A program made the translations under genes and the position numbers. Under the pieces are notes generated by a model. That model saw nothing but the letters and a program-made list of their open reading frames with translations. It ran no database searches and was not told where the DNA came from. Shown piece after piece: positions 59,068 to 64,000 of a stretch of DNA of 64,000 bases. Numbering within the stretch: position 1 is the first letter of the stretch; each line of letters opens with the position of its first letter. Origin of the DNA: Lentzea waywayandensis (GTDB lineage Bacteria; Actinomycetota; Actinomycetes; Mycobacteriales; Pseudonocardiaceae); the NCBI RefSeq assembly GCF_900115955.1, contig NZ_FOYL01000001.1, forward strand, positions 1,178,001-1,242,000, read 5' to 3'.

Positions 59068-61308
59068 TCACTTCCGGGAGTAGAAGCGCGGAACTCCGTT
59101 GTTGCTGATGAAGCCCACCATGAAGGTCTGGCCGTTCGAGTTGATGAAGGTCATCGTGGTCGGGTCGCTCGAGGCCTGGTCGGAGTTGCCGGTTCCGGCG
59201 ATCAGTTCCGGGTCACCCCACGTGTTGCTGCCGGTCGAGGTCTCGAAGAACCGGTAGATCTCGTTGTCGGTACCGCGGTAGACCACCGCGATCCGGCTCG
59301 TACCCGGATCCTTCACAGCAGCCGGAGCGCCCGCCGCGACGGCCGCGCCGATGGTCTGCCAGTCGGTCGGCCAGGCACCGCTCTGGTCCTGCAGCTTGGT
59401 CTGGATCACGCCGGCGGCGCCGCGGACGAACAGCTGCGGCACGAAACCGGGACGCAGCACCACGGCGGGCTTGCCGGTGACGTTCTCGCCGCCGAGGGCG
59501 GTCCACCCGGACACACCGCCGTCGTCGTAGTACTGGATCGTCTCCACCGAACCGGTGGCGGTGACACCGAAGACCCGGACACCACCCTGGACCTCGACCG
59601 CGCGGACCGTGCCGGGCGCGAGGTGCTTGTCACCCAGATCCCGCCAGAACGGAACCGAGCCGCTGTGGGAGTAGGCCCACAGCTTGCCCGCGCTGTCGGA
59701 CGCGAACAGCACGACGGTGCCGTTGCCGAGCTTGGCGACCTCCGGCGGCGCGGCCATGGAGCCGCCCAGGTCCACCCACGGGTCCCAGGTCGTCGTGCCG
59801 ACAGCGGTCTGGGTACGGGACCACACGGCACCGTTGGGGCGCAGGGCGAAGATCCGCACCTGGCCGGTGGGCAACTGGGTGATGGCGGGCTGGCCGGTGA
59901 ACGACTGCCCGTCCGACAACACGGTCCACTGGACGTCGTTCTCGACGTCCACGTTGTCCTGACGGCCCCAGCGGACGTCGCCGCCGTCGTCCACGTAGGC
60001 GTGGTGCAGCTTGCCCGCGGTGGCGCCGTCCACCGGCGCGGCCATCAGCATGGACATCTTGGAGTCCTGCTCGATCGGCACGGTCGGCACCGGCCCGGCG
60101 AACCAGCCCTGCAGGTCCACGATCACGTGTGCGGGCTTGGAGCTGCCGTTGCGGATGTGGATCTTGCCGTCGGCGCCCGGTTTGAGCGTGATCATGTTGC
60201 CGCGCCAGATGTTCGCCTTGAAGTCCATGACGGTCACGGCCGGTTCGGTAGGGCCGGCCCACGCCTTGAGGTAACCCGCGGCTTCCGGCGTGACGACGAT
60301 GTTCACGACGGCGCCCTCGACCGCCTGGGTCGCCATCCCGCTGATCCCGCCGACCTGCACGTCGAGGCTGGCGTTGGCGGCGAGCGGCTGGCCGTTGCCC
60401 GCGGTCCGCGTGTTGATCAGGCGCTTGGTCAGGTCACGCCAGCCTGCGCCCTGGTTGGACGCAGTGCCGAAGTAGCCCTCGGCGAGCACGACCAGGTTGA
60501 TCGGGTCCGGGCCGTTGTTGCGGAAGGTCACCTTCCCGTCCGACAGCGCGAGCACCGCGCCGGACTGGGTGGATCCCGCCTCGTAGTTGAACACCGCCCG
60601 GTTCACCGAAGTCCCCGGACCCGCCGACACCCAGCCCGCCGTGGCTGCCCCTGGCACCAGCAGGTTCACCATCGCCGCACCCGCACCAGCCGGGATCACG
60701 CCACCGGTGAGGGTCACCGTGCGCGAACCACCGGCCGGGATCGTGCCGGTCGTCGTACCCGTACCGCTGCGGGTGTCGATCACTCTGGTGTGCGCGACCG
60801 GGACGAAGCCGCCACCGGTCGCGCCTTGCGCACCAGTGAAATAGCCCTGTACCTCGGCGACCATGTGGGTCTTGCCGGCCGCGTTGTAGACCGACACCTT
60901 GCCCTGCGGGCCGAGCTTCACCACGGCGATGTTGGAGATGTCCTCGCCCACGCCCGCCGAGATCATCGTTGTGCCAGGCCGGGTCTGACCGTCCGGCCAC
61001 GCCACGGCCCAGGTCGCCTCGGTCGGGTTCAGCAGCGTGATGCGCATGACCACCGAACCGACGCCCGTCGTGGGCACCGCTCCACCGGTCACGGTGAAGG
61101 TGGTCGTGCTGGCCTCGCCGCGCTCGCCCGTGGCACCGATGCCGCTACGGGTGTCGAGCACGACCGGCGACGAAGACACCGGGACGTAGTCGCCGCCCTT
61201 ACCCGCCGCATCGGCGTGCGCGACCTGCGCCCCGACGACCGGCACCACTGTCCCGACCACGCCGGCGACCAGCACGGCCGCCAGCCCGGATCTCATCCTT
61301 CTGAACAC
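59068..61308 (-). CDS. Secreted protein with three DTRSG-type repeats and C-terminal lectin-like beta-propeller
   Basis: A 746-residue exported protein of unknown exact function. GTG 61308 has GAGAGAG about 7 nt upstream; ATG 61296 is an alternative with poor spacing. A signal peptide covers about 1-33 (hydrophobic LAAVLVAGVVGTVVPVVG, cleavage near AHA-DA). Residues about 38-410 contain three repeats of roughly 120 residues, opening YVPVSSSPVVLDTRSG, FVPVAHTRVIDTRSG and WRDLTKRLINTRTAG and closing VAEVQGYF, VVLAEGYF and VIVDLQGWF. Residues about 430-746 show repeated short strands (TGQPAITQLPTGQVRIFAL, GKPAVVLRPGFVPQLFVRG) typical of PLL/tectonin-like beta-propellers that bind glycans. The gene begins 13 nt after the Rhs gene, so the two are almost certainly one operon; a surface-adhesion or carrier role next to the Rhs protein is inferred. 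It has no feature of a cytoplasmic immunity protein. Confidence 0.85.
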   Translation of the reverse strand: MFRRMRSGLAAVLVAGVVGTVVPVVGAQVAHADAAGKGGDYVPVSSSPVVLDTRSGIGATGERGEASTTTFTVTGGAVPTTGVGSVVMRITLLNPTEATWAVAWPDGQTRPGTTMISAGVGEDISNIAVVKLGPQGKVSVYNAAGKTHMVAEVQGYFTGAQGATGGGFVPVAHTRVIDTRSGTGTTTGTIPAGGSRTVTLTGGVIPAGAGAAMVNLLVPGAATAGWVSAGPGTSVNRAVFNYEAGSTQSGAVLALSDGKVTFRNNGPDPINLVVLAEGYFGTASNQGAGWRDLTKRLINTRTAGNGQPLAANASLDVQVGGISGMATQAVEGAVVNIVVTPEAAGYLKAWAGPTEPAVTVMDFKANIWRGNMITLKPGADGKIHIRNGSSKPAHVIVDLQGWFAGPVPTVPIEQDSKMSMLMAAPVDGATAGKLHHAYVDDGGDVRWGRQDNVDVENDVQWTVLSDGQSFTGQPAITQLPTGQVRIFALRPNGAVWSRTQTAVGTTTWDPWVDLGGSMAAPPEVAKLGNGTVVLFASDSAGKLWAYSHSGSVPFWRDLGDKHLAPGTVRAVEVQGGVRVFGVTATGSVETIQYYDDGGVSGWTALGGENVTGKPAVVLRPGFVPQLFVRGAAGVIQTKLQDQSGAWPTDWQTIGAAVAAGAPAAVKDPGTSRIAVVYRGTDNEIYRFFETSTGSNTWGDPELIAGTGNSDQASSDPTTMTFINSNGQTFMVGFISNNGVPRFYSRK

Positions 61309-61321
61309 GGCGTCACTCTCT

Positions 61322-64000
61322 CTACTTCGTGTACCCGGTTGGCGCGGGATTTCCGTTGCTGTCCTGGAGCAGGCCGAGGTTGACCAGGCCGGGCCCGGAC
61401 CCTCGTTGGTTGTAAAGGGAGTTGGGCACGACCTCGTTCTTGTTGATGCCCCCTGGGCGGCCGTTCTTGTAGAAGCCCTCAGCCGTCATCTCGAAGGACA
61501 CCGGGATCGTGCGATCACCCGCGTACTTCGGAATCACCTTGTAGTAGACGACCTGACCTTCCCGCACCGCGGTGGCGACCTCGCGCTCGAACGCGCGCAT
61601 GTTGTCCTCGAGTCGGCCCGCACCTCTGACCCAGTAGTTCGCGGCCCGGCTGCAGGTCGCCACGTTCTCGTACTTCTTGCCTTCACCGCCGAGCACGGCC
61701 GCGAGCAGATGGCACGAGTTGATCGTCAAGCTCGCGGTCGCGCCGTAGTTCTGCGAGACGTGGTTCTGCGCCCACTCGTAGCCCGGACCCCGCTTGGCCT
61801 TGTTCTCCCCGTAGGTCTTGGTGACGCATGCCTCCACACCGGTGGCGCGGTTGCCGTGCGCGGAGTCCACCGGCATGTAGTTCGGTGACGGCAGAGTCTG
61901 ACGGCAGTCCCGTTTCTGGCGCTGGTGCTGGCCGGAGATCAGCCGGTCCGGTTGGTCGGAACCGTGGATCGTCACCACGACCGCCCTGGACGCGGACGAC
62001 ACGTTGTGCTGGAGCTGCCCGACCGCCCGCACGGCCGTCTGGTAGATCGAGTCAACGTCGGTCCGTGCGTCGTCGACGACGTCCCGCACCGTCCCGACTC
62101 GCCCGGCCGGTGCCTTCGGTGTCGACGAGACCTGGTCGGGATCAAGCAGGATCGGCTTGGTGGCAGCCGGATCCACAGCGATCGGCGTGTGCTTCGCCGC
62201 GTTCGCGTTGTCCGCACGCGCCCTGTCGGAGATCGCCTTCGCCCGCAGGTAGGCCGCGATCCGAGCAGCCTCGGCACGAGCCGCGGTATCGTCCTGCGGA
62301 TCGACATCGCCGTCGCCGTCGGTGTCCTGGCCGGTGTCCGAGTCCGGATCCGCCGCCTGCTCCCACGGCGACCGCCCGCCTCCGCCACCACATTGGGACG
62401 TCCACGGGTGCGTGTCGCAGAACTGGTCGCGCACTGACGTCGGATTGTGGGAATAGCGGAAGTAGTCGCCGCAGGACATCCCACCCGACCAGCGCTCGCA
62501 CCCGTCGTAAGGCATCTGGGTCGGCTTGAGCACCTGCCACGCGGCCCACAGCGGAATCGAGATCCGGCCGAAGCCCCACTTGGCACCCTTGCCGATCCTC
62601 GACCACCACGACTTCTTGGGCACGGAGATGTCCGGGGCCAGGCGCGGAGCGCATACCGTGTATCCCTTGCCCGCCGGGCAGAAGTGACCGGTGGGGTCGG
62701 TGTTGGTCACCGGGTTCCCTGCGCCGTAGCCGTAACGGTTGGCGGTGAGCGCCGAGCCCCCGCTGGTGTCGACGTCGTCCCGGGAGACGAATCCGCCCGT
62801 GGCCGGGTCGTACCAGCGTGCACCCATGTCGACCTGACCGGTCGCCTGGTCGGTCCAGTCGCCCTGGTAACCCAGCGCACCGGTGTTCCCGGCCTTCGCG
62901 GTCACCTTGCCGAACGGGTCGTAGGTGGTCGAGTCCGGCAGCGCGCCGAGTGTGGTGTCCGCCGGGTCGAAGCCTCCGACGACGTCACCGTGCGAGTCCG
63001 AGATGGACAGTCGTTTGGTGCCGCCCCGGTTGGTCGCCACCAGCTCGTCGCCAGGACCACGGGCGTACGTTTCAGTGCCGTCCGAGACGATCTCGTCGTT
63101 CTGGCCCGCGTAGGTGAACGTCGTGCCGTTGCGGGTGGCGACTCGGTCGAAGCCGTCGTAGGCGTAGGTCTGCGCCCCGTTGGTGATCATCCGATCGAGT
63201 GCGTCGAAGCCGGCCTGCTGAACCTGCGACCCGGTTGTCTTCGACCGCAACGTTCCTCGCGCCGAGTACGCATAGGTGCTGTCGCCGTCGGACAACAACC
63301 GGTTGCGCTCGTCGAACGTGGAGGCCTTCGACCCGATCTTGGTCCGGTTGCCGGCGTCATCCCACTCGTAGCCGGTGGTCACGCCGCCGGCCGTGCTGCT
63401 CTTGAGGCGATAGCCCTTGTCGTAGTCGTAGGTCGTGGTACCGGCACCCGCGACGCCCGTCGTGGTCCGGCTGGCGACCGTGTCGGTGCGGTTGTAGCCG
63501 TACGTCGTCGACGCGACCGTGGCGTTGGCGGAGTTCGTCATGACATCCGAACTCAGCCTGCCGAAGTCGTCGTAGCCGAGAGTCCGCTTGCGACCCGCGC
63601 CGAAGTCGATCGTCTTGACCTCACCGGTGTTGTCGTAACCGAACTTCTGGCTCGTGCCGGTGAGGCCGTCGGCCACGGTGTCCAGACGGCCCTTGTCGTA
63701 GACGTACGCCGCGGTCCCGGCGGCGTCCGCACGGCTGATGACGCTGCCTTCCTCGTCGTAGCGGTACTCCGCGACACCACCAGGACCTGCCGTGGTGAAG
63801 AGATTTCCACGGTCGTCGTAGGTGTAGGTGTTCGTGCCACCCACCGCACTCGCCGACCTGAGCCTGTTGGACAGGTCGTAGCCGTACGTCGCCGCCGCGG
63901 TCTGCGCCTCCGCGCCCGTACCGGTTTCCGAGGTGGGCCGGTTCGCCGCGTCGTAGACACGTTTGGTGACAACGCCTCCCGGCGCGGTCATCTGCACGGC
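61322..64000 (-). CDS. Rhs/YD-repeat protein, C-terminal part, with nuclease-like toxin tip (5' end outside window)
   Basis: 893 codons are visible and the frame is open at the right edge, so the N-terminus is missing. Visible residues 1 to about 390 are YD repeats (YDDRGNLF, YDNTGEVK, YDDFGRLSS, YEWDDAGNRT). They lead to the Rhs core end GARWYDPATGGFVSRDDVD...RYGYGAGNPVTNTDPTG, the usual junction before a variable tip. The tip has a Cys-rich segment, a calcium-loop-like DTDGDGDVDPQDD, a helical linker, and near the end NSCHLLAAVLGGEGKKYEN..., NMRAFEREV and VVYYKVIPKYAGDRTIPVSF. That order (HL-A-GG, N, E, V.Y...P.Y) resembles DNA/RNA non-specific endonucleases of the Endonuclea_NS_2 type, with His as candidate catalytic residue. 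It is probably a polymorphic toxin or secreted nuclease. The next gene encodes an exported lectin-like protein, not an evident immunity factor. The nuclease call is by motif only. Confidence 0.85.
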   Translation of the reverse strand, partial: AVQMTAPGGVVTKRVYDAANRPTSETGTGAEAQTAAATYGYDLSNRLRSASAVGGTNTYTYDDRGNLFTTAGPGGVAEYRYDEEGSVISRADAAGTAAYVYDKGRLDTVADGLTGTSQKFGYDNTGEVKTIDFGAGRKRTLGYDDFGRLSSDVMTNSANATVASTTYGYNRTDTVASRTTTGVAGAGTTTYDYDKGYRLKSSTAGGVTTGYEWDDAGNRTKIGSKASTFDERNRLLSDGDSTYAYSARGTLRSKTTGSQVQQAGFDALDRMITNGAQTYAYDGFDRVATRNGTTFTYAGQNDEIVSDGTETYARGPGDELVATNRGGTKRLSISDSHGDVVGGFDPADTTLGALPDSTTYDPFGKVTAKAGNTGALGYQGDWTDQATGQVDMGARWYDPATGGFVSRDDVDTSGGSALTANRYGYGAGNPVTNTDPTGHFCPAGKGYTVCAPRLAPDISVPKKSWWSRIGKGAKWGFGRISIPLWAAWQVLKPTQMPYDGCERWSGGMSCGDYFRYSHNPTSVRDQFCDTHPWTSQCGGGGGRSPWEQAADPDSDTGQDTDGDGDVDPQDDTAARAEAARIAAYLRAKAISDRARADNANAAKHTPIAVDPAATKPILLDPDQVSSTPKAPAGRVGTVRDVVDDARTDVDSIYQTAVRAVGQLQHNVSSASRAVVVTIHGSDQPDRLISGQHQRQKRDCRQTLPSPNYMPVDSAHGNRATGVEACVTKTYGENKAKRGPGYEWAQNHVSQNYGATASLTINSCHLLAAVLGGEGKKYENVATCSRAANYWVRGAGRLEDNMRAFEREVATAVREGQVVYYKVIPKYAGDRTIPVSFEMTAEGFYKNGRPGGINKNEVVPNSLYNQRGSGPGLVNLGLLQDSNGNPAPTGYTK

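Noticed and set aside
59018-59071. Upstream extension of the sialidase
   Set aside because: It would run through the terminator hairpin at 59022-59052 and place 18 non-hydrophobic residues before the signal peptide.

Overview
The window is high-GC actinomycete DNA in which every supported gene lies on the minus strand. Very G/C-rich third codon positions, giant modular type I polyketide synthases (PKSs), an AfsR-type SARP regulator and secreted Rhs and sialidase proteins point to a filamentous actinomycete, possibly Pseudonocardiales. The genus cannot be fixed from sequence alone.

Reading in the direction of transcription (right to left): positions 64000-61322 hold the C-terminal part of an Rhs/YD-repeat protein ending in a non-specific nuclease-like tip. 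It is followed 13 nt later by a secreted protein with three 'DTRSG' repeats and a probable lectin beta-propeller (61308-59068), which ends in a strong terminator hairpin. Next comes a secreted sialidase with three LamG-type domains (59017-55814), also closed by a hairpin. These three look like a cell-surface/exported cassette separate from the polyketide locus.

The polyketide locus begins in the 55350-55813 intergenic region. There a two-heptamer direct repeat with SARP-box geometry precedes a tiny one-membrane-segment peptide gene (55349-55209), followed 7 nt later by a 1076-residue SARP-NB-ARC-TPR activator (55201-51971). A terminator separates the regulator from the PKS operon.

The operon contains six PKS genes (51783 to beyond position 1), overlapping or 2-36 nt apart. 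They encode, in collinear order: loading KSQ-AT-ACP plus modules 1 and 2 (PKS A); module 3 (B); modules 4-5 (C); modules 6-7 (D); modules 8-10 (E); and the start of module 11 (F, cut by the window edge). From AT motifs (HAFH = malonyl, YASH = methylmalonyl) and reductive domains the inferred chain is: acetate starter; module 1 malonyl (KR, doubtful DH); 2 methylmalonyl (KR, doubtful DH); 3 methylmalonyl ketone; 4 malonyl ketone; 5 malonyl OH (A-type KR); 6 methylmalonyl OH (B-type KR); 7 malonyl fully reduced; 8, 9 and 10 malonyl with KR and DH (a conjugated triene); 11 methylmalonyl. No thioesterase, tailoring or resistance genes are visible; they presumably lie left of position 1. I cannot match the chain to a named compound.

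The oddest feature is an in-frame minisatellite (about ten copies of a [14 protein letters not shown] unit, some 100 residues) inside the ketoreductase of module 5. Other points of interest are altered catalytic motifs in the first two DH domains, a 46-residue membrane peptide paired with the regulator, and a recurring DNA word GTCCACNNNGGAC.
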